Assembly (NCBI RefSeq): GCF_023973825.1
Contig: NC_090123.1
Span: 789,501-853,500, forward strand
Origin: Plasmodium brasilianum
Lineage: Eukaryota; Apicomplexa; Aconoidasida; Haemosporida; Plasmodiidae
Length of the DNA: 64,000 nucleotides
Reading direction: 5' to 3'
The notes beneath the pieces are model-generated. The model saw only the letters and a list, made by a program, of their open reading frames with translations. It was not told the origin of the DNA and searched no databases. The translations under genes and the position numbers were made by a program. Below are positions 24,501 through 35,540 of this stretch, piece by piece (position 1 is the stretch's first letter; each line of letters starts with the position of its first letter).

Positions 24501-24898
24501 CCTAAGTTAATTAGACCCCTGTCCCCCCCATGCTCAAAAATATAACTTATACTCGCATTATTCATACCGCTTCCAATACTGCCAACATTGCCACTATAAT
24601 TTTGTATATCTTCATTTCCTTTTCTCCTGCTACCTTCTATGTCTCTTCTCATGTAGTTGGTTTCATTTTGGTACATTAAACATTTAATATCTGGCCTTTC
24701 ATGAGTTATTAACAAACAACTTGTCTCATCAATATTGTATTCACATACCTTCTTATGTAAAGGAAACTCTGTACTATCATGCAGATACAAGCAATCCCAG
24801 CTCTTCTCTCTTTTGCTATCATAATTGTCTGCATAAAATAAGTTTTTCTTGAAACTCGACTTGTCAAAATTGCTGATTATCTGAGATGGAAAAGAAAG

Positions 24899-24930
<32 letters not shown>

Positions 24931-25810
24931 AATGCAAAATGGAGCAAACAAAATGGGAAAACAAAGAACGATACACATAACATAAAACATTATTTATACT
25001 AGAAAATATTAAACAGATTTAAGATCGATATACAAAAATATGCAACTCATGCAAAAAAAAAACTATTACCTCCTTAATGACCATTTCTATAGTGTCACTC
25101 CGCAAAAGAACAATTTTCATTTTGGACGGATTTGAATATTCATTCGGATCCTTAGAATATACAATTATTTTTAACGGCTGTATATCCACTTTATAAATTA
25201 CTTTATCGTTCCTTGAAGTCTTACAAGGATATACTGCTCTCGGTATTTTAAAATCAAACTCAAAATGTTTTTCTAAAATCTGCATTGCCCTCTCTGGGTA
25301 TAACAGAAAACCTATTCCATTGCTATTTTCATATTCTTTTACTATCCTCGTCCTAGTAGTAACATTGTTATTATCACAATCCTCTACAAATATTTTATTT
25401 TTTATAATGTTGTTGTAGCTGTTCGTTTTACCCGTTTCATAGTTTCGTAGATTGTCTATGAATTCTTTGTTGATAATATACCTATAAGTGATTCAAACGA
25501 ACGTATACAAATGTCAGCCACTCTGGAAATGTTCACGCATACGTATATATATGCGTATGTGTATATGTACATGTACACACATGAACACATATGTGTATAT
25601 GTACATGTGCACAGATTACATGAGGAGATGATGTAAGAACTGCATATGTAACGAAGCTTTCCAGCGTATCGAAAAAAAATCGTACCATGTCTCATTCTCA
25701 CTCTTTGGCTCAAAAGGTAAATTGTCAAAAATTTTAAATAAATTCAAAATTTGTATCTTATCGAGCTGTATATTTTTGCTTGTGGAACTTGATTTGGGTT
25801 GAAGATCCAT
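21575..25810 (-). CDS. USP2: Ubiquitin carboxyl-terminal hydrolase 2, three exons
   Basis: Exons on the minus strand are 25810-25686, 25481-25070 and 24880-21575. Junctions are phase 2 (TGG codon, WYIINKEF) and phase 0. The product is 1280 residues. The N-terminus (residues 1 to about 90, NETWYIINKEFIDNLRNY) matches a DUSP domain. The USP catalytic core is split by long insertions. The Cys box NLGNTCFLNSSLQCLA has its nucleophile at about Cys309, QQHDSQELLAFLLDGL follows, and the His box GGLCGGHYFAYVK has His at about 1209. A zinc-finger pair (CPKCKK … CGNCKL) is visible. The insertions include an acidic D/E/N tract and a threonine run. USPs remove ubiquitin from proteins, and the DUSP layout resembles human USP4/11/15. 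Codons 21575-24976 read upstream through the last intron, and that extension (with a phenylalanine run) is not protein. Confidence 0.95.
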
Positions 25811-26390
25811 TTTTTTTAGGAAATATTTCAAAAAAAAAATATAAAAAAAAAAAAAAAAAAAAGGAAAGGAAAGGAAAGGAAAAAAATAATAATAATAACC
25901 CAAAAAATTCCTTATTATTTAATACGGTTTTGTCATATTTCTAGGTAGTTTTGCCTTGCTCACAAAACATGTACATATATGCATATGCATATAAGTGTAC
26001 TTATACGTATACGTACGCATATGCATATGTATTAAACAAGAGTAGGTAGAGTATATACATACATGTATATACATATACGTACTAAACATTCTGGGGTTGC
26101 GTAACTGCCCCCTTTCAACATTTTTTTTTTTCCCTATTCACTCTTTTACATTTATTAGAAGAATGTACTTCAACTTTTCTAGACAGTAAATTTGTAATTT
26201 AAAAAAAAAAAAAAAAAAAAACTCACAAGCTTGAGGTATGTATTATTACGTACAGTAAAAACATAACACCTATTTGTCAGCTTAACACTAGTTCAACCAT
26301 TCAAATTTGCACATTTTTTCTGTTTTTTTTTTATATTTGCTTTTTCAAATTTAAAAAAAATAAACTTAAATGTCCATATATACACATACA

Positions 26391-26447
<57 letters not shown>

Positions 26448-27854
26448 GTGTACATATTTGTACATATGTATGTATATATGCATATATATATGTACATATA
26501 TGTGCATACGGATATACTTATATAACGTCAAAAATTTACTGCAAACAACAAAAGATAAGAATATGATACTACAGCGTAACAGAAGGTAGGGGAAAAATAA
26601 ATTTAAAATTATTTACATTTCACAAAGGCGAACACAATGATATTTATCGTTTGAAACAATGAGCTCTTATTTAAGTATAAATATGTTGTTTTAATAATTT
26701 CCCATTAAATAAAAAAATTTTATTTTAAGATTGATAAAATTTTTTGTATAAAAAAAAAAAAAAAAAAAGTATAAAAAGGAATAAAAAGGAGAAAAAAAAA
26801 GAAAAAAAAAGAAAAAAAAAGAAAAAAAAAGAAAAAGAAAATGATACGATATAGTATATAAGTAAAAAATTAAGCGTATAATAGAAAATACTTCTGAACA
26901 ATTTTTATACATTCAATATCTTATAATTTGTAAATTCTGAGTTTTTTTTTTTTTAAATGTAAATATCAAATATTTTAAATTTAAGGGCAAACAAGCTTTT
27001 CTGTTTTTCCCTTTAACAATTTTTATAAATACAAAGCTTGTTTTTTTTTTTTTTTTTTTTTAAATATTGTGTCATTATTACTCCTTACATTAGTACATAC
27101 ATACATTTATATGTACATATGTATGTACTTATGCATGTACGTTTGTATATAAATATATATATATATATATATATACATTGCCCTAACTGCAGAGCCTGAA
27201 ATTTTTTTTTTTTTTTTTTTGTTATTACTTTAATAATTCAAAGATGACATATATATATATATGCATTTACATATATAAGGATGCACAATTCAGGGTAAAT
27301 TTGCATTATTCTTTAAAGACTTAAAAATAAATAAATATATTTTTATATATATGTATGTTTCCTAAAAATTTACTTATCCAAAGTTTTTTAAAACTTCGTT
27401 TGAAGTACCAGCGTAGTTACTAGTTGTAAAGCTGTGCCTTTTTTATTCCTATTTCACGTGTATATGTATATATGTGCGTATGCATTTATGTATATTTATA
27501 TCTATATATACATATATAGCAATAGTTACAGCAAGAGTAACAGCAATAGTAATAGAAAGCCAACTGCGTTTATACGCTGTTTATATACACCTCATTGAGG
27601 CTGCATTATTTTGGATTATGTACATAAGTATGTATATATGTATACCTATGTATATGTATGTATAATATTTATATAAATATGTATGTACAATAATTGTTAG
27701 TGCATATATGCGTATATATTCCCATATGTAAATAGATACATATATATGTATATATAGATAGATATATGTATGTATGCATTTATGTGTATGTATATACGTA
27801 TGTAATTTTATGTATAATCCTGGTTGCACAAAAGGAACGAATTAAAATATTGTA

Positions 27855-27892
<38 letters not shown>

Positions 27893-28089
27893 TTTTTTTG
27901 TTATAAGGTTGTAATAGTAACACTGTATAGAAGTAGCTGTTTTTTTTTTTTTTTTTTTTTTTATTTCCTTTTCATATGCGTATACTTAATCATTTTTGGT
28001 ATCTACCATCCCCCATAGTATCTACATACATATTTAATCATTAATATATGCATTTATGTAAGTACGTATGTTTGTATGCATTTATGTAC
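25811..28089. other. USP2 upstream region
   Basis: TA repeats and poly-A/T tracts (long ones at about 26200, 26745 and 27045). A G+C-richer segment at about 27360-27450 is open on both strands, and another at about 27525-27615 is open on the plus strand. Neither can be closed into a gene. Confidence 0.4.
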
Positions 28090-28745
28090 TTATGTTTGTA
28101 TCTTTTTCATTTGGTACCATGCCATATCCCTACTGTTAATGCAAAGTTCAAACCAAAGTACTATTTTTTTCAAAGGGGATAAAGAATTTATGTATGTGTC
28201 GAAATGAATAGTTTCAGTGATGTATATATAAGAACAACAGGGAACATTGAAATGGCAAGTTGTGGGTTGTAGAGCGATAAATATGTGAACATATATACAT
28301 ATACATGAATATATATGTATATTATATATATGTACGTACGTGTATGTACACATATATGCTTACGTACGTACATATGTATCTGCATGAGCATATGAAGCGG
28401 CAATAATTTTATCTTTTTTTTCTATTTTACTACTCGCGTGCTCCATTTTGTTAAACACATGCTCGATATATATATTAGCATTAATGTAATGCGCCATCGA
28501 GCTATAAGAGAAATTATAAAAACAGTTAAGTACAGCATGTACAAAGGGGACGAAATAATTATGTAGAAGTGATGAATGAAAAGATTACGAATAAAATTCG
28601 AAAAGGAGGCGAGCGAGAGAAGCAAAAGTGAAGTAAAGGTATAAGCGTACAGGAAATAAAAATAATGTAAATATATAGCAGGAATTCATTCTTACAAACA
28701 CGTAGTGATTTCTTTTTTTTTTTTTTTTTTTTTTTTTATCCTCAT
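28090..28745 (-). CDS. Candidate small three-exon gene, unknown product
   Basis: Proposed minus-strand exons are 28745-28696, 28501-28364 and 28132-28090. Donors are GTAAGA and GTAAGC, both close to consensus. The first intron is T/C-rich and has no internal AG before TTATAG; the second acceptor is ATTAACAG. Both junctions are in phase 2, giving 76 residues. Exon 2 is strongly protein-like (MAHYINANIYIEHVFNKMEH, then SSKIEKKDKIIAASYAHAD), followed across the junction by TYVRTRDMAWYQMKKIQT and a stop. Exon 1 contains a poly-A run encoding eight lysines, so translation may really start at the ATG in exon 2, with exon 1 as leader. The start lies only 41 bp from the IF-2 start on the other strand. 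No family recognised. Confidence 0.45.
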
Positions 28746-28786
28746 GCAAAGATGTATTCTTTTCATTTAAATTTAGCAGAGAAGTA

Positions 28787-31700
28787 ATGTGTTTTATGTT
28801 TTTGTATATGCCTTCCATATTATTATTGATATATGTTACAATAATAGCACAAATAAATTTAATATGCTCTTATAAATTAAAACAAAGCAAGTCGAATATT
28901 CTTTTTTTAAAAAATTATGGACAAACAGAACAAGATGGAAACATCTTCCAGGACAAGAACTTCCGAAGGATTATTCTGTTAAGAAGATGTAACAGTAACT
29001 TGAACTATGCAAATGGAATGACAAAAGAAGCTACAGGTTTATACAAATTATGTCATTTAAAACAGAATTTGAAACATACTTTTATTTCCGATGTTTCAAC
29101 ACAAGGGGAATTCTGTTGGAAAGCGGTAAACCAGGAAAAAAAAAAAGAAAAGAAAAAGAACGAAAAAAATGAAAAAAGAATACCATTATTTCTTTATCCT
29201 TTTAACTTCTTCCAAAAGGGAGATAACATTCTAAAGAGACGGTGTACTTACATAAGGAGTAACAAAATATTCGCACGTCAACATAGAGAATCTGTAATAA
29301 AATGTTTAGAAGACTTTAGGAAAGAACATAAGTCAGGAGGCAAAGCTATTAGCGAACATGAACATAACCAACAAAATACAAAAGATGAATATGTCGAAGT
29401 ATTACACAGTTGTGAATCAATCAAGGAGAGAAATAACATAAAAATACAGGATTATGAAGGATTAAACAAATGGAAACATAGAAAGAATTATAGTTTTAAG
29501 AAGGTTATTGCAGAGGGGAACAAGCAATATTTGAATGCATCGGACCACTTGAAAGATCAAATACAGGTTCATGATGGTAATGTATATACGCCCATACCGA
29601 ACATATCGAAAATGCTGGATATGTCGCAAACACCGCGCACAGGAAGTAGCAGTGAGGGAAGCAACAAGAAAAAAAAAAGTGAAGAGGATCCCACCCTTGA
29701 TGGAAGTGGCATAAGAGGGGATAGGGGTAATATCAATTATAAGGACAGCTTCTCTAGTGGCAATATCAATAACATGCATAATGATGACAACGTAAAAGAC
29801 AAATATTCTGGTACAAATACAACTAATAGAAGCAAATACACAGCAAGGAAAATTCCTTCAAACTTTGATGGATATGGTAATGGTAGTTCTTTAAACGAAA
29901 AAAATATTGGGAAAACGTTTGAAGGACGTGTACATTCCGTTAGTAGAAATGTTATATGTGTTCAGATAGCAAATATTAATGCATATGGTTTATTATTTAT
30001 CAACAAAGCAAATCTAGGTAATGACGTAGATGATATGAATAGCTATTTTAAGCTAAACCAAAAAGTCTTTGTTAAAATTTTAGGTATAAATTTTAAAAAA
30101 TATATGTATTATCTAGCCAATGTAATAAAATTTAATGAAGATATTAAGTTGGCAAAATGGGACTGCTCCAAGGGAATGATTACAAAAATATGTGAAGCAT
30201 ACTGTTTTGTTAAGGTTCTTAAAAATGGAAGTACAGGTTACTTGCACAAGTCAAAGTTATTCTTACAAAGAAAAGATAGTAAAGGCGATTATGGAAACAT
30301 TAGTTTGGAATGCACTTCTAACAATGTGGAGTTGAGAAAAAACTGTGCACATAATGAGTGGGAAGAGCGACATATAGCTCCTTTTATAGACTTCACAAAG
30401 ATATTCAAAATATGGGACATAATAGATGTACAGATTTTAGGAGAATCAGATGGTGCTTATAAATCTAATTATGTTTTATCGATTCCTGTAGAATCAAATA
30501 CATTTGAAAAGGTAGTGAATTATATAAAAACATTAGACAAGGACAAACCGAAGGTTACTAGTTCCTTTGGTACAAGTAGTATAGATGGTAGTGACATATA
30601 TACGGTAGATGAGTATACAAATAGCCAGAGCTTATTTAGTTCTAATCGAAATCCCATTTATGGCGATAGTAAAGAAAAGAACAATGCTAACATTAACGGT
30701 GTTAGTAGGCACATCGCAGATAGGTACATTACTAAGCATACTAATATTAGGGTAAGTTACAAAAAAGAGAATAAGAGGGCAAATAACAGCCAGTACAATT
30801 ACCCAAAAAAAATCAAAGAATCGTCCTCTTATTGTAATAATGTATTAAACAAAATTACAAAACCGTGTGATCTTACCGAAAATATAAAACTCTCCATGTT
30901 TTCCAAAATTACGAAAATTTCAACATCTTCACTCAAGCGATTTTTTATAATAAATGAAAGCAGAGAACTCAATCCCAGTTATGTACTAAATTATGAACAA
31001 ATAAAAAAAGCTTGTGAACATTTTAATATTAATTATAATATAATTCCTCAGACGACTTCTACTGAACTAAGTGTTCGTAATTGTTCTAACATAAACACGG
31101 ATGAGGTTAACGCAACGTGTGTTGATAAGCTGGAGCAAGAAGTGAATCACAAAGTACTCATTTCCCAAGGGGAAGTGGACAGGAATATTCATAAGCAAGG
31201 TAAAGAAACCAATGACGGAGAGGTGGAAGTCGTGAGGGAACGAAATACACCCTTTGTTGAGGAACAGATACATGAAAATGGCACGGGTGAGGTAGAAGCT
31301 TCACTTGTAGGAGAAGCAGCAACGAAGGCAAAAAAAAAAAAAAAAGGAAAAACAGCGAACCTCCTACCGGTCAGCGGGGGTAATTGGAAGGCAGAGATGG
31401 AGAAGCAGAATTTGGAAGGAACAAAACGAAATATAGTAATTACATTTATTGGACACATTAACCATGGGAAAACGTCTTTATTTGATTACATATGTAAAAC
31501 AAATGAAAGAAACAAAGAATTTGGTTTAATAACGCAGAACATAAGAGCATTTAAAGCTAAGGTAAAAGAAGGGTACAGCTTTACTCTTATTGATACTCCA
31601 GGTCATGAAGCATTTATGTCTATTCGAAGTAGAGGTGTTAAGGTATCAGATTTAAGCGTTTTAGTTATATCAGGTGAAGAGGGTATACAAGAACAAACGG

Positions 31701-33292
31701 TTGAGTGCATAAAATTAATAAAAGAATATAATATAAAAATTATTATTGCAATTACAAAAGTGGACTTAGCAAATGTATCAGTGGAAAGAATTGTGAACGA
31801 TTTGATGTATTACGATATATATACAGAACTGAATGGAGGAGAAATTCAACTAATTCAATGTTCCATATATAATGACGAATCTATAAATAAATTATTGGAT
31901 TCTATTTATTTAGAATCTGAATTTATGGACTTAGATGTGAACAATAAGGAACAAACAGAGGGAATCATTTTAGATTCATATATGGATAAAAATGGTATAG
32001 TGTCTATTAACTTATTACAAAAAGGCATATTGAAAATAAATGATTACTTTTATACTGGGTCCTCATATGGTAAGGTTAAAATATTAAAAGATCATTTAAA
32101 TAAAAATATTAAATATGCATATCCCTCTGATCCAATTAAGGTAATGGGGTATAAGAAAAATTCTATTCCAGTAGCAGGGGACAAGTTCTATGTAGTAAAA
32201 AATGAATCCATAGCTCAATCCATTGCAGAGCATAATAAAAACGAAATATTAACCTCATATATGTACAATTCGAATGATGAAACAACGGACGTCTTTGACA
32301 AGTACAAAAAATTTATTATTTCGAACGAAAATGGACAGGAAAAAAATGCCAACACGTTTGTAGATGGTGATGATGAGGAGGAGGACGACGACGATGATGA
32401 GGTGGACGATGAAGAACCGAACACTACATCGAGCAAGAGAGATTCTACAAATCGTGAAGGAGGAAGGAGAACCAAAAATGTAGACAGGCCTTCGGACATA
32501 CATGGGGTAAACGACACAAATGAGGACAAGGAAATCTCATCGACGGAAAGGAGTACCATGAACAAACAGACGAGGGGAATAACTCCATCGTTGTCTAACT
32601 CAGCGGATGGTCCACATTCTGATTGTACGAACGAAACAGAGGATAATTCAGACAATATAGATGAAAAAGGTTTGAAGACAATTTACGTAAAATATTTTAT
32701 TAAATGTGATAAACAAGGAACTATTGATGTTTTAAAAAATTCTCTTACCAAATTAGAAAGAGAAGATACCATTTTTAAGGTAAAGAATAAAGTTATATAT
32801 GCAAATATTGGAGATATTACATCAAGCGATATTGTGTATGCTTTAAGTTTTAATGCTGTTATCATAGGCTTTAATGTAAAACTTGAAAAAAATTTTAAAA
32901 AAAATTCCAAAAATGCAAAAAATTCGAATTACCGCATTATTTTTTCAAACGTTCTTTACGAATTAGTTGAAAAAGTAAAAGAAGAAATGGGAAACAAATT
33001 AAGTACAAAGCCGAGTGGACAATTTAAAGGACGAGCTAAAATTTTAAAAGTTTTTAATATATCAAAATTAGGTAAAGTGGCTGGTTGTATTGTCACATGT
33101 GGTACTATTAGCAATAACAGTAATGTGAGAATACTCAGAGGTGACAAGGTTATATATGTTGGTAAAATCGTTTCTCTTAAAATTGTTAAAGAGGAAAAAA
33201 CTCAAGTTACAGAAGGGGAGGAATGCGGAATGGGCTTTAACAACTTTGTGGACTTTGATCCTTACGATGTGATTGAATCCTACGAAGAGTAA
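28787..33292 (+). CDS. Translation initiation factor IF-2, apicoplast-type
   Basis: A single exon of 1501 residues. A hydrophobic leader (PSILLLIYVTIIAQINLICS) followed by a basic N/K-rich region suits an apicoplast bipartite signal. Residues about 375-450 and 458-565 look like two S1 RNA-binding domains (GKTFEGRVHSVSRNV; KGMITKICEAYCFVKVL, GYLHKSKL). The GTPase domain has G1 GHINHGKTS (889), G3 DTPGHE (936) and G4 TKVD (990-993). Beta-barrel domain II follows. An acidic D/E insert (about 1190-1205) and low complexity separate it from the C-terminal IF-2 domains (KPSGQFKGRAKILKVF … EGEECGMGF). The family places fMet-tRNA on the small subunit of bacterial-type ribosomes. A mitochondrial role is the alternative. 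ATGs at 28796 and 28808 are other possible starts. Confidence 0.93.
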   Translation: MCFMFLYMPSILLLIYVTIIAQINLICSYKLKQSKSNILFLKNYGQTEQDGNIFQDKNFRRIILLRRCNSNLNYANGMTKEATGLYKLCHLKQNLKHTFISDVSTQGEFCWKAVNQEKKKEKKKNEKNEKRIPLFLYPFNFFQKGDNILKRRCTYIRSNKIFARQHRESVIKCLEDFRKEHKSGGKAISEHEHNQQNTKDEYVEVLHSCESIKERNNIKIQDYEGLNKWKHRKNYSFKKVIAEGNKQYLNASDHLKDQIQVHDGNVYTPIPNISKMLDMSQTPRTGSSSEGSNKKKKSEEDPTLDGSGIRGDRGNINYKDSFSSGNINNMHNDDNVKDKYSGTNTTNRSKYTARKIPSNFDGYGNGSSLNEKNIGKTFEGRVHSVSRNVICVQIANINAYGLLFINKANLGNDVDDMNSYFKLNQKVFVKILGINFKKYMYYLANVIKFNEDIKLAKWDCSKGMITKICEAYCFVKVLKNGSTGYLHKSKLFLQRKDSKGDYGNISLECTSNNVELRKNCAHNEWEERHIAPFIDFTKIFKIWDIIDVQILGESDGAYKSNYVLSIPVESNTFEKVVNYIKTLDKDKPKVTSSFGTSSIDGSDIYTVDEYTNSQSLFSSNRNPIYGDSKEKNNANINGVSRHIADRYITKHTNIRVSYKKENKRANNSQYNYPKKIKESSSYCNNVLNKITKPCDLTENIKLSMFSKITKISTSSLKRFFIINESRELNPSYVLNYEQIKKACEHFNINYNIIPQTTSTELSVRNCSNINTDEVNATCVDKLEQEVNHKVLISQGEVDRNIHKQGKETNDGEVEVVRERNTPFVEEQIHENGTGEVEASLVGEAATKAKKKKKGKTANLLPVSGGNWKAEMEKQNLEGTKRNIVITFIGHINHGKTSLFDYICKTNERNKEFGLITQNIRAFKAKVKEGYSFTLIDTPGHEAFMSIRSRGVKVSDLSVLVISGEEGIQEQTVECIKLIKEYNIKIIIAITKVDLANVSVERIVNDLMYYDIYTELNGGEIQLIQCSIYNDESINKLLDSIYLESEFMDLDVNNKEQTEGIILDSYMDKNGIVSINLLQKGILKINDYFYTGSSYGKVKILKDHLNKNIKYAYPSDPIKVMGYKKNSIPVAGDKFYVVKNESIAQSIAEHNKNEILTSYMYNSNDETTDVFDKYKKFIISNENGQEKNANTFVDGDDEEEDDDDDEVDDEEPNTTSSKRDSTNREGGRRTKNVDRPSDIHGVNDTNEDKEISSTERSTMNKQTRGITPSLSNSADGPHSDCTNETEDNSDNIDEKGLKTIYVKYFIKCDKQGTIDVLKNSLTKLEREDTIFKVKNKVIYANIGDITSSDIVYALSFNAVIIGFNVKLEKNFKKNSKNAKNSNYRIIFSNVLYELVEKVKEEMGNKLSTKPSGQFKGRAKILKVFNISKLGKVAGCIVTCGTISNNSNVRILRGDKVIYVGKIVSLKIVKEEKTQVTEGEECGMGFNNFVDFDPYDVIESYEE

Positions 33293-34189
33293 AACTTGTC
33301 CTCGAGGGACTAGTGCACTACGGATGATGCAGCATATTAATTCGATTTCACGGGCATACGTGGGTTATGTATGTGTATTTTCCTGTTTAAGTGTCTGCAT
33401 GTTTTCGCGTATATGCTGATGGATGTTAATGCTGAGGGTTTTATTACCTTCTCCAAGCAGTCTTCTTAACCTTTAAAGGGATTACTCAAAAATAATTTTT
33501 TTTTTTTTTCTTGTATTCAAAGAATTATCTCTCTTTTCAAATGTTTTTATTTGTAATATTTTTAATTATTTATAACCTACTGGTATATTCCGCCAAGCTT
33601 TGTTCTATTATTCGTTTTAAACTACGAACTATTCTCCCTTTTTTTAAATCTTATATTTATATATGCGAATTTGCACACATAAATTATGTAAACTTTCTAT
33701 ATTTGTTAACTCTTTTCATTAAATTAAAACTGTTGTTTTATATATAGAGCTTACATTTTTACATTTCTTCTTTTTTTTAAAAAAAAAAAAAAAACAAACA
33801 AACAAAAGTATAATTTATTTTATAAAAATTAAAAAAAATTGATGTGTAATTGCTTTATAATGGAGCAGAACACAAAATTATGCTACATTTTTTTTTTTTT
33901 TTTTTTTTTTTTTTGTCTCACCGACAAACTAGCTAAAAACAGTTGCTCTCATTCATACAAGCGGGCAAAAAAAAAAAAAAAAAAAAAAAAGAAGAATCAA
34001 AAAAACAAACAAAAACAGAATTAATATAGACGAATAAACTTAACAATCAAAATACGCTAAATGCATAAAATATATAAAAGTAAGCACGTGGGTAATACGT
34101 ATGCATGTAACGGGTTCCCGCTTTCCTGCAAAACATTTAGCAGTATGAATTTATCATACATCCATAGGACGCGATACGTTTGAGTGGCT
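33293..34189. other. Convergent interval between IF-2 and MFS gene
   Basis: 3' flanks with poly-A/T tracts (about 33775-33795, 33888-33915 and 33967-33990). I see no gene. Confidence 0.5.
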
Positions 34190-35508
34190 CTACAAAATGG
34201 ACGTTATGCTGGAGAACATTGTTTCCAAGCTATCGCTATCGTCTTTAAAAATTTGTAACGTGGACTTATCAAGAACGAAAATATATGTGGTGAGCACTAA
34301 GCAAATGCAAGCGCATAGTAGCCTATAAAAAGAAGAGCGCCATTGAGGCGGTAAACGTACAGATACGTGTATGTAAGTGCGTGTCTACGAGGTATGCATG
34401 TACGTAGGTATGCGTGTACTTAGGTATGCATGTACGTAGGTATGCATGTATGTATGTATGCATGTACGTATGTATGCTTATACGTGTGTGTCATCTATGT
34501 TTATGCACATGCGGTCATGTATGCTATACGCTGTCGTGTGCGCATTTCTGCTCATTTTTTGTGCCATCGAACGTACCAGTATAAGCCTAAGCCTAGGGAA
34601 ATATACGACTTAAAGGCTAAATAGGGCGCTATTATAGTAACAGCGTAAAAAATAGAAGTGTTTAAACCAATGACTGAACCAAGCTCAGATTCCTCTACTC
34701 TCTTTGTCATTTGGCTAGTCCCACATATATATAGCAAGGCCCCCCCACAAAGAGGTATAGACATAAAGATTAAAACCAAGGACTCATTAGCACCACATAA
34801 GGATAATAATAGAAATCCAGCTAAAGTCAAAGGTATAGAGAACTTACAACATATCATATCACCTAATAATGAACTCAAGTAAGGAGCAAATATTCCTTCT
34901 GCTATTATGGTTAAAATGCCTGCATAGGTCATCAAATAAGATGTATGAGATGGTGTCAATTTGAACATATCAACAACAACAGGGGCAAAAGCAAATTTTG
35001 TCATCAATATAGGTAATAATCCAAATAGTATTAATAAACAAATGCCGTATGTTTTTTTAAATAAATTCAATACTCTCTTGTATTCATTATGAATACTTGT
35101 AAAAATTTCCTTAATTTTTATCTTTTCTAAATTAGCATTTTTCAATAATTTAGGGTCCTCTTCTAATGTTTTAGCTATATATAATGCTAATAGCTGTGAT
35201 AAAAAAGCAATAAGTAAATTTCCTCTCGACCCAAAAAAATTTACCATAATTCCAGCTAGGAAGCTACCTAATATTATACCCGTTCCATAACTTAAATTTA
35301 GATATCCAATCGCAGCCGTTCTTTTATCACTATCCGTTTTTAGACACACTAACAAGGATGAAGCTTGAAAGGTTTGCATGAAAAACGACGGGATAAAACT
35401 TATGTAGTAGGCCCATGTCGATTCGCACACCGTTAACTGCACACGTGCATACATTTGAAGATATATATGTATGTATATATGTATGCATGTGTTTATGGAT
35501 ATATATAC

Positions 35509-35540
<32 letters not shown>

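Noticed and set aside
24881..24976. N-terminal F-rich extension of the large USP2 ORF
   Set aside because: It is the intron between exons 2 and 3 (poly-T then CATCTCAG). The true upstream coding sequence is in exons at 25070-25481 and 25686-25810.
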